A stretch of DNA of 64,000 bases. Origin: CAWCFV01 sp963794995 (GTDB lineage Bacteria; Actinomycetota; Actinomycetes; JACCUZ01). The stretch's first letter is position 1. Each line of letters starts with the position of its first letter. Below, one piece after another: positions 50,691 to 60,507 of this stretch. Location: the NCBI GenBank assembly GCA_963794995.1, contig CAWCFV010000002.1, positions 2,294,001 through 2,358,000 of the forward strand, written 5' to 3'. The translations under genes and the position numbers were made by a program. Below the pieces are notes generated by a model. It worked only from the letters and a program-made list of their open reading frames with translations. It did not search any database and had not been told where the DNA came from.

Positions 50691-51637
50691 GCGGTGCCCG
50701 CCTGGTCCTCGACGGTGGGGTCGGCCAGCCAGTCCCGCACCACGGTGCTGAACGCCGACGGGTCCTCCTCGTGCGGGAAGTGCCCGACACCGGGCATCAG
50801 GTGCCAGCGGTAGGACGCCTCGACGTAGCGTCCCGACCCAGCCGCGCTGCTGGGCAGCACGCACCTGTCCAGCGCACCGTGCACCTGCAGCGTCGGCACC
50901 GTCACCGGGCTCGCCATCCGGCGCGCGTAGCGGATGCCGTCGGTCCGGGGGAGCGACCGGACCTGCCAGCGGTAGGACTCCAGGGCGCAGTGCGCGACCC
51001 CCGGGATCTGCGCGGCCTGCCGGTAGCGCGCCTCGGTGCCGGCGTCGGGGAAGCCGGGCCCGGCCCAGCGACGCAGCAGCTGCCCGACCTCGTGGGCGTC
51101 GTCGGCGACCAGCCGGCGCTCGGGCAGCACCGGAGCCTGGTAGCCGAGGACCTGGCGGCTGGCGCGCACCTGCCGCGGGTCGGTCAGGTGGGCCCGCCGG
51201 AGGCGGCGCGGGTGCGGCATCGACACGGCCACCAGCCGACGTACCTGGCGGGGGTGGACGACGGCCAGGGTCCAGGCGACCAGCCCGCCGAGCCCCTGGC
51301 CCACCACGACGGCGTCCCGGTCACCGAGCGAGCGGATGACCCCGGACACGTCCTCGGCCAGCGTGCGCGGGTCGTAGCCGCGGGGCGGCTTGTCGCTGGC
51401 GCCGAACCCCCGCAGGTCCATCGCGGCGACCCGGTGCCCGGTCTCGGCCAGCGCGGGGAGCTGGTGGCGCCACGACCACCAGAACTGCGGGAACCCGTGC
51501 AGCAGGACGACCAGGGGCCCGCTGCCGGCGACCGCGACGTGGAAGCGCGCGCCGTTGGCGGCGACCATGTGGTGCTCCCACGGCCCGGGGACGCGGGCGA
51601 CTGCGGCCTCCGGGGGCTGGCCGGTGCGGGATCTCAC
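50687..51637 (-). CDS. EphE-like alpha/beta hydrolase with missing nucleophile
   Basis: 316 aa, epoxide-hydrolase-type fold. HGFPQFWWSWRHQLPAL and MDLRGFGASDKPPRGYD match epoxide hydrolases, and the His end GVGHFPHEEDP is present. The nucleophile elbow reads VVVGQGLGG: the position held by Asp (epoxide hydrolase) or Ser (esterase) is Gly115. Either it is non-catalytic or it uses another residue. Location beside MarP matches ephE (Rv3670). GTG 51637. Confidence 0.8.
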   Translation of the reverse strand: MRSRTGQPPEAAVARVPGPWEHHMVAANGARFHVAVAGSGPLVVLLHGFPQFWWSWRHQLPALAETGHRVAAMDLRGFGASDKPPRGYDPRTLAEDVSGVIRSLGDRDAVVVGQGLGGLVAWTLAVVHPRQVRRLVAVSMPHPRRLRRAHLTDPRQVRASRQVLGYQAPVLPERRLVADDAHEVGQLLRRWAGPGFPDAGTEARYRQAAQIPGVAHCALESYRWQVRSLPRTDGIRYARRMASPVTVPTLQVHGALDRCVLPSSAAGSGRYVEASYRWHLMPGVGHFPHEEDPSAFSTVVRDWLADPTVEDQAGTA

Positions 51638-51679
51638 CCCGGCATCCCACCAGAAGCGCCGGCCGGGGGCGCAGGGCGG

Positions 51680-52102
51680 TCAGCCGCTGGTCGGGCTCTT
51701 GAGGAACGCCACGGTGTCCTTGCTGGTCCGCAGCGTCCGCTCGGGGGGGCCGACCTTGGACACGGCCTTCTTCCCGACGAAGGCCAGCAGGCCGGCCACG
51801 AGCAGGAGCAGCACCGTGACGATGAGGAAGGCCACCCACGCCTCGAGCCCCAGCCAGGCGAGGAACAGCGCGATCGTGAGGAAGAGCAGGATCGAGGCGA
51901 CGACCCCGAGGTAGGCGGCGGCCCCGAACATCGCCCCGCCCTTGGCGGCGTTCTTCACGTCGACCCTGATCTCGGCCTTGGCCAGCGCGATCTCGCTGTG
52001 CACGAGGGCCGAGAGGTCCCGGCTGGCGTTCGCGAACAGCATCCCGAGGGTCTCCTCGGGCTGCGTGGCGGGCGCTGGGTGGTGGCCGTCCGTGTGCGTC
52101 AT
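51680..52102 (-). CDS. Phage-holin-like / DUF1469 membrane protein
   Basis: 140 aa. An amphipathic N-terminal half (LFANASRDLSALVHSEIALAKAE) is followed by two membrane helices (ASILLFLTIALFLAWLGLEAW and VAFLIVTVLLLLVAGLLAF). This is the YqjE/Rv3669 pattern, called holin-like by name only; no lysis role is implied. ATG 52102. Confidence 0.82.
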   Translation of the reverse strand: MTHTDGHHPAPATQPEETLGMLFANASRDLSALVHSEIALAKAEIRVDVKNAAKGGAMFGAAAYLGVVASILLFLTIALFLAWLGLEAWVAFLIVTVLLLLVAGLLAFVGKKAVSKVGPPERTLRTSKDTVAFLKSPTSG

Positions 52103-52157
52103 GCCCGCCATCCTGCCCCGTCTTCGGCCTCCGATGCACGGGCCTGCCGGTGCCGGC

Positions 52158-53045
52158 TCATCGCGGGTCGAGCGTGGGGAGCACGTCGGCGGCGACCTGG
52201 TCGAGGACGGCCAGGTCCCCGGCGTACACGCCGTCGGGGCGCGGCCGGTGCACCACGACCTCGTCGAAGCCCAGTGCGTCGGCCCGGCCGAGGACGTCGC
52301 GCAGGTGCTCGACGGAGTCGAGGCCGAACGCGCCGGAGGAGTCGACGCTGAGGTAGCGCTGCAGCGAGGAGGGCGCACGACCCTGGGCGTCCAGAGCCTC
52401 GTCCAGCCGCGAGCAGGCGTCCGGCAACGCTGCCCACCAGGAGCTCTCCCCGGCGTCGGGCGGCGTCACGCCGGTGGTCACCCACCCCTGCCCGTGCCGG
52501 GCCACCACCCGCATCGCCCGCGGTCCGTTGGCCGCCACGACGAACGGCAGCCGCGGCTGCTGGACGCAGCCCGGCAGCATCTTCGCCTCCCGCGCGCCGA
52601 ACCACTCGCCGTCGTACGTCGTGCTCGGTGCGGTGAGGAGCCGGTCGAGCAGGTCGACGAACTCAGCGAACCGCTCGACCCGCTGCCCGGGGGCCAGCTC
52701 CTCCTGGCCGAGCACCGTGGCGTCGACCCCCGTGCCGCCCGCGCCGACACCGAGCTGGAACCGGCCGCCGGACAGGTCGTCGAGGGTCATCAGCTCCTTG
52801 GCGAACGGCACCGGGTGGCGGAAGTTGGGGGAGGCGACGAAGGTGCCGAGCCGGATCGTGGTGGTCGTCATCGCGGCGGCGGCGAGGACGGGCACGGTGC
52901 CGAACCACGGCCCGTCCGCCAGTGACCGCCACGCGAGGTGGTCGTAGGTCCAGGCCGAGTGGAAGCCCCACTCGTCCAGCCGCTGCCACTGCGGCCGGGC
53001 GTCCGCCCAGCGCTCCTCCGGCAGGACGACCACCCCGAGCCTCAT
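52158..53045 (-). CDS. LLM-class F420-dependent oxidoreductase
   Basis: 295 aa TIM-barrel of the luciferase-like monooxygenase family. MRLGVVVLPEERW start, AWTYDHLAWRSL, TIRLGTFVASPNFRHPVPFAKELMTLD-type barrel strands, and FQLGVGAGGTGVDA. Glycine-rich cofactor strand and lack of FMN-specific features favour F420, which actinobacteria make. Reaction unknown. ATG 53045; a longer frame reaches 53102 but enters the inverted repeat. Confidence 0.83.
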   Translation of the reverse strand: MRLGVVVLPEERWADARPQWQRLDEWGFHSAWTYDHLAWRSLADGPWFGTVPVLAAAAMTTTTIRLGTFVASPNFRHPVPFAKELMTLDDLSGGRFQLGVGAGGTGVDATVLGQEELAPGQRVERFAEFVDLLDRLLTAPSTTYDGEWFGAREAKMLPGCVQQPRLPFVVAANGPRAMRVVARHGQGWVTTGVTPPDAGESSWWAALPDACSRLDEALDAQGRAPSSLQRYLSVDSSGAFGLDSVEHLRDVLGRADALGFDEVVVHRPRPDGVYAGDLAVLDQVAADVLPTLDPR

Positions 53046-53090
53046 GCGGAGGACCCTAGGCCGCCCGCCCGCGCCGCCCCCCGGTGTGAT

Positions 53091-53158
53091 CGTTTGCGAC
53101 ATGGTTCACCGACACGCCGAGGCTCCGCCCGGCGTGTCGGTGACCGATGTCGCAAACG
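53091..53158. repeat. Long imperfect inverted repeat downstream of acs
   Basis: Arms of 29 bases (53091-53119 and 53130-53158) match at all but about three central positions and enclose a 10-nt loop. Outer parts CGTTTGCGACAT/ATGTCGCAAACG and inner CACCGACACGCCG/CGGCGTGTCGGTG are exact. It may terminate acs, but is far larger than needed. Confidence 0.7.
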
Positions 53159-53159
53159 A

Positions 53160-53193
<34 letters not shown>

Positions 53194-53207
53194 GGCGAGG
53201 GCCGCGG

Positions 53208-55208
53208 TCAGTCGTCGTCGCCCTTGCCGGCGTCGAGGCCCTGGCCGATCAGGTTCATCACCGTAGGGTCGGCCAGCGTGGTGACGTCGCCCATCTCGCG
53301 GTGCTCGGCGACGTCGCGCAGCAGGCGGCGCATGATCTTGCCGGACCGGGTCTTCGGCAGCTCGGCGACGAGCAGCACCTGACGGGGCTTGGCGATCGGG
53401 CCGAGCACCGTCGCGACGTGACCGCGCAGCTCCTGGATCAGCGCCTCGCCGGCCTCGGCGTCGTCCTCGACCGCCGAGGCGGCATCACCACGCAGGATGA
53501 CGAACGCGACGATCCCCTGGCCGGTGGTCGCGTCGGTGGCACCGACCACGGCCGCCTCGGCGACCTTCGGGTGCGACACGAGTGCCGACTCCACCTCGGT
53601 GGTGGAGATGTTGTGGCCGGACACCAGCATCACGTCGTCGACCCGGCCGAGCAGCCAGAGATGGCCGTCCTCGTCCTTCTTCGCGCCGTCACCTGCGAAG
53701 TAGAGGTCCTTGAACCGGGACCAGTACGTCTCCTTGTACCGCTCCTCGTCGCCCCAGATGCCGCGCAGCATCGACGGCCACGGGTCGGTGAGGACGAGGT
53801 AGCCACCCCCGCCGTCCGGCACCGGCTTGGCCTCGTCGTCGACGACGTCGGCGCAGATCCCGGGAAGCGCCGTCATCGCCGAGCCCGGCTTGGCCGCGGT
53901 CACTCCCGGCAGCGGGCTGATCATGATGGCGCCGGTCTCTGTCTGCCACCAGGTGTCGACGATCGGCGTGCGGTCCCCGCCGATGACGCGGCGGTACCAG
54001 ATCCACGCCTCGGGGTTGATCGGCTCGCCGACCGAGCCGAGCAGCCGCAGCGAGGTGAGGTCGTGCCCGCCCGGCAGCTCCTCGCCCCACTTCATGAAGG
54101 TCCGGATCGCGGTGGGGGCGGTGTAGAGCAGCGTCACGCCGTACTTCGCGACGAGCTCCCACCAGCGCGCCTTGTGCGGGGTGTCGGGCGTTCCCTCGTA
54201 CATCACCTGGGTGGCGCCGTTGGCGCACGGGCCGTAGACGATGTAGCTGTGGCCGGTCACCCAGCCGATGTCGGCGGTGCACCAGTAGACGTCGGTGTCC
54301 GGCCGGTGGTCGAAGACGTTCGCGAACGTGTACGACGTCTGCGTCAGGTACCCGCCGGAGGTGTGCAGGATGCCCTTCGGCTTCCCGGTGGTGCCCGACG
54401 TGTACAGGATGAACAGGGGGTGCTCGGAGTCGAAGTCCTGCGGCACGTGCTCGGCGCTCGCGGCGCCCACGGTGTCGTGCCACCACACGTCACGGCCGTC
54501 GGTCCACGCGACGTCCTGCTCGGTGCGCCGGACGACGAGGACGTGGTCGACGCTCTTGCCCTCGGACATCTCCAGGGCGTCGTCGACCGCCGGCTTGAGG
54601 GCGCTGGGCGAGCCGCGCCGGTAGCCACCGTCGGCGGTGATGACCGCCTTCGCGCTGGCGTCGTCGATGCGGGAGGCCAGCGCGCCGGCCGAGAACCCGC
54701 CGAAGACCACCGAGTGCGGGGCGCCGATGCGCGCGCAGGCGAGCATCGCCACCATCGCCTCGGGGATCATCGGCAGGTAGATCGCGACCACGTCACCCGC
54801 GCCGATGCCGAGCTCGGTCAGCGCGTTGGCCGCCCGGCTCACCTCGTCCTTGAGCTCGGCGTAGGTGAGGGTGCGGGTGTCGCCGGGCTCGCCCTCCCAG
54901 TGCAGGGCGACCCGGTCCCCGTTCCCGGCCTCGACGTGCCGGTCGACGCAGTTGTACGCGACGTTGAGGCGGCCACCGACGAACCACCGGGCGAACGGCG
55001 GCTGCCAGTCGAGCACCTCGTCCCACCGCGCGGACCAGGCGAGCCGGTCGGCCTGCTCCTCCCAGAACGCCAGCCGGTCCTTCGCCGCCCGGTCGTAGAG
55101 GTCGGCCGTCGCGACGGCGTTCGCGGCGAACTCCTCGCTCGGCGGGAACGTGCGCTCCTCGTGCATGAGGTTGGACAGCGCCTCGTGCTTCTCAGCGTCG
55201 TTGGCCAC
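53208..55208 (-). CDS. acs: Acetyl-CoA synthetase
   Basis: 666 aa, AMP-forming acetate-CoA ligase. Family start FPPSEEFAANAVA; P-loop YTSGTTGKPKGILHTSGGY; WCTADIGWVTGHSYIVYGP; TWWQTETG; and the hinge/catalytic PKTRSGKIMRR with the Lys that is regulated by acetylation. It activates acetate entering through the adjacent symporter. GTG 55208 with AAGGAG upstream. Crp family control is likely from relatives, but no clear TGTGA-N6-TCACA box was found. Confidence 0.96.
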   Translation of the reverse strand: MANDAEKHEALSNLMHEERTFPPSEEFAANAVATADLYDRAAKDRLAFWEEQADRLAWSARWDEVLDWQPPFARWFVGGRLNVAYNCVDRHVEAGNGDRVALHWEGEPGDTRTLTYAELKDEVSRAANALTELGIGAGDVVAIYLPMIPEAMVAMLACARIGAPHSVVFGGFSAGALASRIDDASAKAVITADGGYRRGSPSALKPAVDDALEMSEGKSVDHVLVVRRTEQDVAWTDGRDVWWHDTVGAASAEHVPQDFDSEHPLFILYTSGTTGKPKGILHTSGGYLTQTSYTFANVFDHRPDTDVYWCTADIGWVTGHSYIVYGPCANGATQVMYEGTPDTPHKARWWELVAKYGVTLLYTAPTAIRTFMKWGEELPGGHDLTSLRLLGSVGEPINPEAWIWYRRVIGGDRTPIVDTWWQTETGAIMISPLPGVTAAKPGSAMTALPGICADVVDDEAKPVPDGGGGYLVLTDPWPSMLRGIWGDEERYKETYWSRFKDLYFAGDGAKKDEDGHLWLLGRVDDVMLVSGHNISTTEVESALVSHPKVAEAAVVGATDATTGQGIVAFVILRGDAASAVEDDAEAGEALIQELRGHVATVLGPIAKPRQVLLVAELPKTRSGKIMRRLLRDVAEHREMGDVTTLADPTVMNLIGQGLDAGKGDDD

Positions 55209-55246
55209 GGACCGCTCCTTCGCCTCGACTCGTCTCGTCCGCCTTT

Positions 55247-57016
55247 CTACCCCACCGGCTCCGACCCCCCGCCCGGCCCCGCCCCGGGCACGGGCGGGGC
55301 CCCCGCACGGAGCGGCGTCAGTGCGACGACGGCCTTCTCCATGCCGACACCGGTGAGCGAACGCACCTCGAGCTCGGCGGCCTTGCGCTCGTTGTGCTCC
55401 TTGGAGAGCACGGTGCCCAGCCACCCGAAGAGGAAGCCCAGCGGGATCGACACCAGACCCGGGTTGTCCAGGGGGAACCAGTGGAAGTCGATCCCGGGGT
55501 CGGTGACCAGCGACGGGCTCTTCCCGTCGACCGCCGGCTTGCCCGACACGACCGGGGAGAAGATGACCAGGATGAGCGCGGAGAGCAGCCCGCCGTAGAT
55601 GGCGGACACCGCCCCGGTCGTGTTGAACCGCTTCCAGAACAGCGAGTACAGGATCGCCGGCAGGTTGCCCGACGCCGCCACCGCGAAGGCCAGCGCCACC
55701 AGGAAGGCGACGTTGAGCTTCTGGGCGAAGATGGACAGCACGATCGCGACGGCGCCGATGACGAACGCCGAGATGCGCGCGACCTTGACCTCCTGGCCCT
55801 CGGGGGCCTCGCCGCGGTGCACGTAGTTGGCGTAGATGTCGTGCGCGACCGACGACGACGACGCCAGCGTCAACCCGGCGACCACCGCGAGGATCGTCGC
55901 GAACGCCACCGAGGCGATGAAGGCCAGCATGATGGTGCCGCCCGTGGTGCCGAACACGTCGGCACCGATCTCCCGTGCCAGCTGTGGTGCCGCGGTGTTG
56001 CCGGCCGGGTCCTGGGCGATGATCGCCTCCGGCCCGACGAGCGCGGCCGCGCCGAAGCCCAGCGCCAGGGTCATCAGGTAGAACGAGCCGATGATCCAGA
56101 TGCCCCAGACGACCGACTTGCGGGCCGCCCGTGCCGTGGGAACGGTGTAGAAGCGGATCAGGATGTGCGGCAGGCCGGCGGTCCCCAGGACCAGGGCGAG
56201 GCCCAGGCTGATCAGGTCGAGCTTGCTGTACAGCGTCGCCGCGGCGTCGGCGTTTCCTGCCGCGTCGACGATGTCCTTGCCGAAGCGCTGGCCGGGCTCG
56301 AGGAAGGCCTTGCCCTTGCCGCTCTTCTCGGCAGCGGTGCCGAGCAGGTCGCTGATGTTCCAGCCGAACTTGAACATCACCATCAGCGTGAGGATCGACG
56401 CACCGGTCATCAGCAGCAGCGCCTTGATGATCTGGATGTACGTCGTGCCCTTCATGCCGCCGACGGTGACGTAGAAGATCATCAGCAGGCCCACGGCCAT
56501 GATCGTGAGGTTCTTCGCGGTCTGCGACGAGACGCCGAGCAGCAGCGAGACCAGGGCGCCGGCTCCGACCATCTGGGCCAGCAGGTAGAAGATCGAGACG
56601 ACGATCGTGGAGACCCCGGCGGCCGCGCGCACCGGGCGCTGACGCATCCGGAACGCGAGGACGTCGCCCATCGTGTACTTGCCGGAGTTGCGCATCAGCT
56701 CGGCCACCAGCAGCAGCGCCACCAACCAGGCGACCAGGAAGCCGATCGAGTAGAGGAAGCCGTCGTAGCCGTAGAGGGCGATGATCCCGGCGATGCCGAG
56801 GAACGACGCCGCGGACATGTAGTCGCCGCCGATGGCCACGCCGTTCTGCATGCCGGTGAAGGAGCGCCCGCCGGCGTAGAAGTCCGCTGCCGTCTTGGTG
56901 TTGCGCGACGCCCAGACCGTGATCGCGAGAGTCGCGCCCACGAACACCAGGAACAGGACGCTGGTCAGTGCCTGCTGGCCGCCGGAGACCTCGGCGGCGA
57001 GGATGCCGGCGCTCAT
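55247..57016 (-). CDS. actP: Cation/acetate symporter
   Basis: 589 aa sodium:solute symporter (SSS) with about 13 helices. FYAGGRSFTGMQNGVAIGGDYMSAASFLG-type opening, LGTAGLPHILIRFYTVPTA (ActP hallmark LPHILIRF), and SSSSVAHDIYANY. Imports acetate and related short acids. ATG 57016 overlaps the DUF485 stop by ATGA. Lies 38 bp upstream of acs, so uptake and activation are one unit. Confidence 0.94.
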   Translation of the reverse strand: MSAGILAAEVSGGQQALTSVLFLVFVGATLAITVWASRNTKTAADFYAGGRSFTGMQNGVAIGGDYMSAASFLGIAGIIALYGYDGFLYSIGFLVAWLVALLLVAELMRNSGKYTMGDVLAFRMRQRPVRAAAGVSTIVVSIFYLLAQMVGAGALVSLLLGVSSQTAKNLTIMAVGLLMIFYVTVGGMKGTTYIQIIKALLLMTGASILTLMVMFKFGWNISDLLGTAAEKSGKGKAFLEPGQRFGKDIVDAAGNADAAATLYSKLDLISLGLALVLGTAGLPHILIRFYTVPTARAARKSVVWGIWIIGSFYLMTLALGFGAAALVGPEAIIAQDPAGNTAAPQLAREIGADVFGTTGGTIMLAFIASVAFATILAVVAGLTLASSSSVAHDIYANYVHRGEAPEGQEVKVARISAFVIGAVAIVLSIFAQKLNVAFLVALAFAVAASGNLPAILYSLFWKRFNTTGAVSAIYGGLLSALILVIFSPVVSGKPAVDGKSPSLVTDPGIDFHWFPLDNPGLVSIPLGFLFGWLGTVLSKEHNERKAAELEVRSLTGVGMEKAVVALTPLRAGAPPVPGAGPGGGSEPVG

Positions 57017-57342
57017 CGGGCCACCCCCTCGAGCTCGTCGCGGATGGCGGCGGCGAGCGGGTCGACCTTGTGGTCCATGTGCCGCTCGTAGAGCCAGGCG
57101 ATGAGGAACGTCGAGGCGAACTGGAGCAGTCCGAAGACGTACCCCACGTTGATGTTGCCGAGCAGCTCGTGGCCCATGAAGTCACGCGCGTAGCCGGAGG
57201 CGAGCACGTAGAGCAGGTACCACCCGAGGAACACGACGGTCATCGGGAAGACGAAGCTGCGGAACGTCTTGCGCAGGTGCGCGAACTCCGGGCTGCGCTG
57301 GACCTCGAGCAGCCGGTCCTCCTGTTCGACGTTCATGCCCAC
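57013..57342 (-). CDS. DUF485 membrane protein (YjcH-like)
   Basis: 109 aa with two helices (FVFPMTVVFLGWYLLYVLAS and VGYVFGLLQFASTFLIAWLYE) and the family Arg-rich start SPEFAHLRKTFRSF. DUF485 proteins accompany ActP in acetate operons and may assist it. GTG 57342 with GGAGG upstream. Confidence 0.92.
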   Translation of the reverse strand: MGMNVEQEDRLLEVQRSPEFAHLRKTFRSFVFPMTVVFLGWYLLYVLASGYARDFMGHELLGNINVGYVFGLLQFASTFLIAWLYERHMDHKVDPLAAAIRDELEGVAR

Positions 57343-57474
57343 GGCGGACCTCCGGTCTCGGGCCGTGCCGGCGCACGGCGTTCGGCAGGAACTGTGACGA
57401 GCGGGGGACCCGGGCGTGAAGGGGACCTGACGGACGAATGCGACGAACGGTCGTCCTCTGCGACGAGCGGCGGG

Positions 57475-58740
57475 TCAGTAGCCGCCCGGCGGGGACGGAG
57501 GGGCCACGCCGGCACCGGCCGGCGTGTGGGCCTCGGCGGCCTCGACCACCGAGCGCGGGAGCCAGCGCAGTGCTGCCGCAGCCGCGAGGGCGAGCAGGAC
57601 GCCGCCGACCACGAACGGCGCGGCGAGCCCGAAGCCGCGGGCCAGCAGGCCGCCCAGCGCCGAGCCCACCGGCATCGAGCCGAGCCCCACCAGCCGGTAC
57701 GCGCTGGTCACCCGTCCGAGCAGGGCGTCCGGCACGACCCGCTGGCGCAGGCTGATGGTGGCGACGTTCCACATCCCGCCGGTGGCCCCGGCGACGGCGA
57801 AGGCGACCGCCGCGGTCGGCACCGACGGCGCGAGCCCGGTGGCCAGCAGCGCGGCCGACTGGGTGGCGAGCACTCCCACGACGACCCCGGAGGTGCCCAG
57901 CCGGCGCCTGACCCACGACGAGAGTGCCATGCCGATCAGCACGCCCACCGCGAAGACGACCAGCAGCACGCCGTAGCCGCGTTCCGAGAGCCCGAGCGTC
58001 TCCTGTGCGAACAGCACGAGGATGCCGAGCACGGCGGCGCTCACGCCGTTGAACACCGCGAGCAGCAGGCACAGGGTGCGCAGCACCCGGGACCCCCACA
58101 GGAAGCGCAGGCCCTCCGCCAGCGCCGCGCGGATCGGCGGGGGAGCAGCGCTGCGCGGGGCCCGGGGCACCCGGCCGGCCAGGCTGAGGACCACCAGGGC
58201 GCTGAGGAGGTAGGACACCGCGTCGACGGTGAACGGCAGCCACCCGGCGGCGACGAAGAGCACGCCCCCGAGCGGCGGCCCCAGCATCGAGGTCGGCACC
58301 GAGAGGCCGCCCTGGAGCCAGGCGTTCGCGACCTCGAGCCGGTCCCGCCGGACGACGAGAGGCAGGAACGCCGACGCGGCGTTCTGGTTGAGGATGCCGG
58401 TGGCCCCGGCGAGGAAGGCGAGGACGACCAGCAGCGGCAGCCCCACCCGGTCCTCGACCACGGCCAGCGCGAAGCCGCCGAACAGCACGACCCGCACGAG
58501 GTCGGTCGCGGCCATGATGCGCAGCCGGTCCCACCGGTCGGCGAGGGCCCCGGACACCAGACCGAACAGCAACCAGGCCGAGTACTCCGCCGTCTGGACC
58601 AGCGCGAGCTGGGCCGGGTCCCGGGTCAGGCGGGCGGCCAGCAGGGGAATGGCGACGAAAGTCAGCCCGTCCCCGGCCGCCGAGATCGTCGACGCCGTCC
58701 ACAGCCGCCAGAAGCTGCCGCCCAGGCCGGGCCGCATCAT
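57475..58740 (-). CDS. MFS transporter (enterobactin exporter EntS-like group)
   Basis: 421 aa, twelve hydrophobic segments. It opens FWRLWTASTISAAGDGLTFVA and has LVSGALADRWDRLRIM (loop 2-3 motif A). ATGA overlap at 58740 with the upstream symporter gene. Substrate unknown; proteins of this MFS_3 type often export drugs or siderophores. Ends 132 bp before the DUF485 operon start, a stretch that likely contains the actP promoter. Confidence 0.83.
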   Translation of the reverse strand: MMRPGLGGSFWRLWTASTISAAGDGLTFVAIPLLAARLTRDPAQLALVQTAEYSAWLLFGLVSGALADRWDRLRIMAATDLVRVVLFGGFALAVVEDRVGLPLLVVLAFLAGATGILNQNAASAFLPLVVRRDRLEVANAWLQGGLSVPTSMLGPPLGGVLFVAAGWLPFTVDAVSYLLSALVVLSLAGRVPRAPRSAAPPPIRAALAEGLRFLWGSRVLRTLCLLLAVFNGVSAAVLGILVLFAQETLGLSERGYGVLLVVFAVGVLIGMALSSWVRRRLGTSGVVVGVLATQSAALLATGLAPSVPTAAVAFAVAGATGGMWNVATISLRQRVVPDALLGRVTSAYRLVGLGSMPVGSALGGLLARGFGLAAPFVVGGVLLALAAAAALRWLPRSVVEAAEAHTPAGAGVAPPSPPGGY

Positions 58741-60500
58741 GCCCTGGGAGACCGGCCGGCCGACCGGGCCCGGTCGCGCAGCTCGACCGACTCGGGGGCG
58801 TGCAGGCGGACCATCGTGCGGGCCACGTGGGGCGCGACGCGGTGCTGCGTGCGCAGGGACACGACCACCATGACGGCGAAGGCGACCGGGACGGTCCACG
58901 CGGCGGGCTGGGCGAGCAGCGCGCCGCTCCACCCGTCCCGGTCCACCCCGGCGATGGTCGCCGCCACGGCGGCCGTCGCGAGGCCACCTCCGGCCACGAG
59001 ACCGGCCAGCGCCCCGACGTCGGTGAGCCCGCGCCACCAGATGCCGAGCAGCAGGAGCGGGCAGAACGACGACGCGGCGACCGCGAAGGCGAGGCCGACC
59101 ACGTCGGCGATGTTCAGCGACGCGGCGCCCAGCGACAGGACGAACGGAACGGTCACGGCCAGGGCGGCGGCGAGCCGGAAGTCGCGCACCGTGCCGCGCA
59201 GGACGTCCTGCGACAGCACCCCGGCCACCGAGACGGTGAGACCCGACGACGTCGAGAGGAACGCCGCGAACGCACCGGCCGTGACGAGTGCGGTCAGGAG
59301 CTGGCCGCCGGTCCCGCCGACGAGCCGCTCCGGGAGCAGGAGGACCGCGGTGTCGGTCCGGCCGGTCAGCAGGAGCTCAGGGGTGTAGACGCGGGCCAGC
59401 GCCCCGTAGACGGTGGGCAGCAGGTAGAAGACGCCGAGCAGGGCGAGCACGACGAGGGTCGTGCGCCGGGCGGCCCGGCCGTCCGGGTTCGTGTAGAACC
59501 GCACCAGCACGTGGGGCAGCCCCATCGTCCCGAAGAACAGCGCGAGGATCAGCGAGTACGTCGCGTACAGCGGGTGGTCGCGGCCGCCGGCCCCCGACAG
59601 CGGCCGTGACCAGGAGTCGCCGTCGCTCGGCTCGAGGGTCCTCGCGTGAGGGACGACGCCGCCGGCGGCGAAGGTCAGCCGGGTGTCCCGTGCCGCTCGC
59701 CAGGTGCCTGGCGCGAGCCGCACCCGCTCGTGGGCGAAGGTCGTCACCGGTTCCCCTGCGGGGCCGATCCGCCCCGAGACCACGGCACCGACGGCCTGCC
59801 GCACGACGAAGGTGGTGTCCTCGGCCACCTGCACCGTGGTGCGCTCCGGGAACCTCGCGGCGCCGTCCCCCGGGCCCGGTGCGCCGTCGGCCCGCCAGGC
59901 GAGCACGAGGAACAGCACCGGAACTGCGAGAGCGGTCAGCTTCAGCCAGTACTGGAACGCCTGGACGAAGGTGATGCTGCGCATGCCGCCGGTGGCGACG
60001 CTGAACACCACCACGAGTGAGACCAGCAGCCCGCCCACCCAGGCGGGTGCCCCCGTCACCAGCGTCACGGTGAGGCCGGCTCCGACCAGCTGCGGGAGCA
60101 GGTAGAGCCAGCCGATGGTGACGACGAGGATGCTCGCCGCCCGGCGCACCGACCGCGACTCGGTGCGGGCCTCGGCGAAGTCGGGCAGCGTGTAGGCGCC
60201 GGACCGGCGCAGCGGGGCCGCCACCAGGACGAGCAGAACCAGGTAGCCCGCGGTGTAGCCGACCGGGAACCACAGCATGTCGGCGCCGTACGCGAGGATC
60301 AGCCCGGCGACACCGAGGAAGGACGCGGCCGAGAGGTACTCCCCGCCGATGGCCGACGCGTTCCACACCGGCGACACCGACCGTGAGGCGACGTAGAAGT
60401 CGCTGGTCGTGCGCGACAGCCGCAGCGCGAACGCCCCGATGAGCAGCGTCGCGGCGATGACGAGGACCAGCGCCAGGACGCCGTACGCCGTGCCGGTCAC
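58737..60500 (-). CDS. ActP-like sodium:solute symporter, second copy
   Basis: 587 aa SSS transporter. FYVASRSVSPVWNASAIGGEY, then GLPHVLVRFYTNPDGRAARR as in ActP. Between middle helices there is an ~110-residue soluble loop (roughly residues 205-315, including VAEDTTFVVRQAVGAVV) absent from the shorter first copy's equivalent. Start GTG 60500. It follows a LytTR two-component system, so it is the likely regulated transporter, perhaps for pyruvate or another short organic acid. Confidence 0.88.
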   Translation of the reverse strand: MTGTAYGVLALVLVIAATLLIGAFALRLSRTTSDFYVASRSVSPVWNASAIGGEYLSAASFLGVAGLILAYGADMLWFPVGYTAGYLVLLVLVAAPLRRSGAYTLPDFAEARTESRSVRRAASILVVTIGWLYLLPQLVGAGLTVTLVTGAPAWVGGLLVSLVVVFSVATGGMRSITFVQAFQYWLKLTALAVPVLFLVLAWRADGAPGPGDGAARFPERTTVQVAEDTTFVVRQAVGAVVSGRIGPAGEPVTTFAHERVRLAPGTWRAARDTRLTFAAGGVVPHARTLEPSDGDSWSRPLSGAGGRDHPLYATYSLILALFFGTMGLPHVLVRFYTNPDGRAARRTTLVVLALLGVFYLLPTVYGALARVYTPELLLTGRTDTAVLLLPERLVGGTGGQLLTALVTAGAFAAFLSTSSGLTVSVAGVLSQDVLRGTVRDFRLAAALAVTVPFVLSLGAASLNIADVVGLAFAVAASSFCPLLLLGIWWRGLTDVGALAGLVAGGGLATAAVAATIAGVDRDGWSGALLAQPAAWTVPVAFAVMVVVSLRTQHRVAPHVARTMVRLHAPESVELRDRARSAGRSPRA

Positions 60501-60507
60501 CCGCGGA

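Noticed and set aside
51680..52102. Prophage remnant suggested by the holin-like name
   Set aside because: No other phage gene is nearby. The protein is a conserved chromosomal DUF1469 member in a syntenic block.
55218..57185. Upstream part of a 1325-codon leftward frame entering acs through the actP region
   Set aside because: Within actP it is out of frame and Arg-rich. acs itself starts at 55208 with its own ribosome site.
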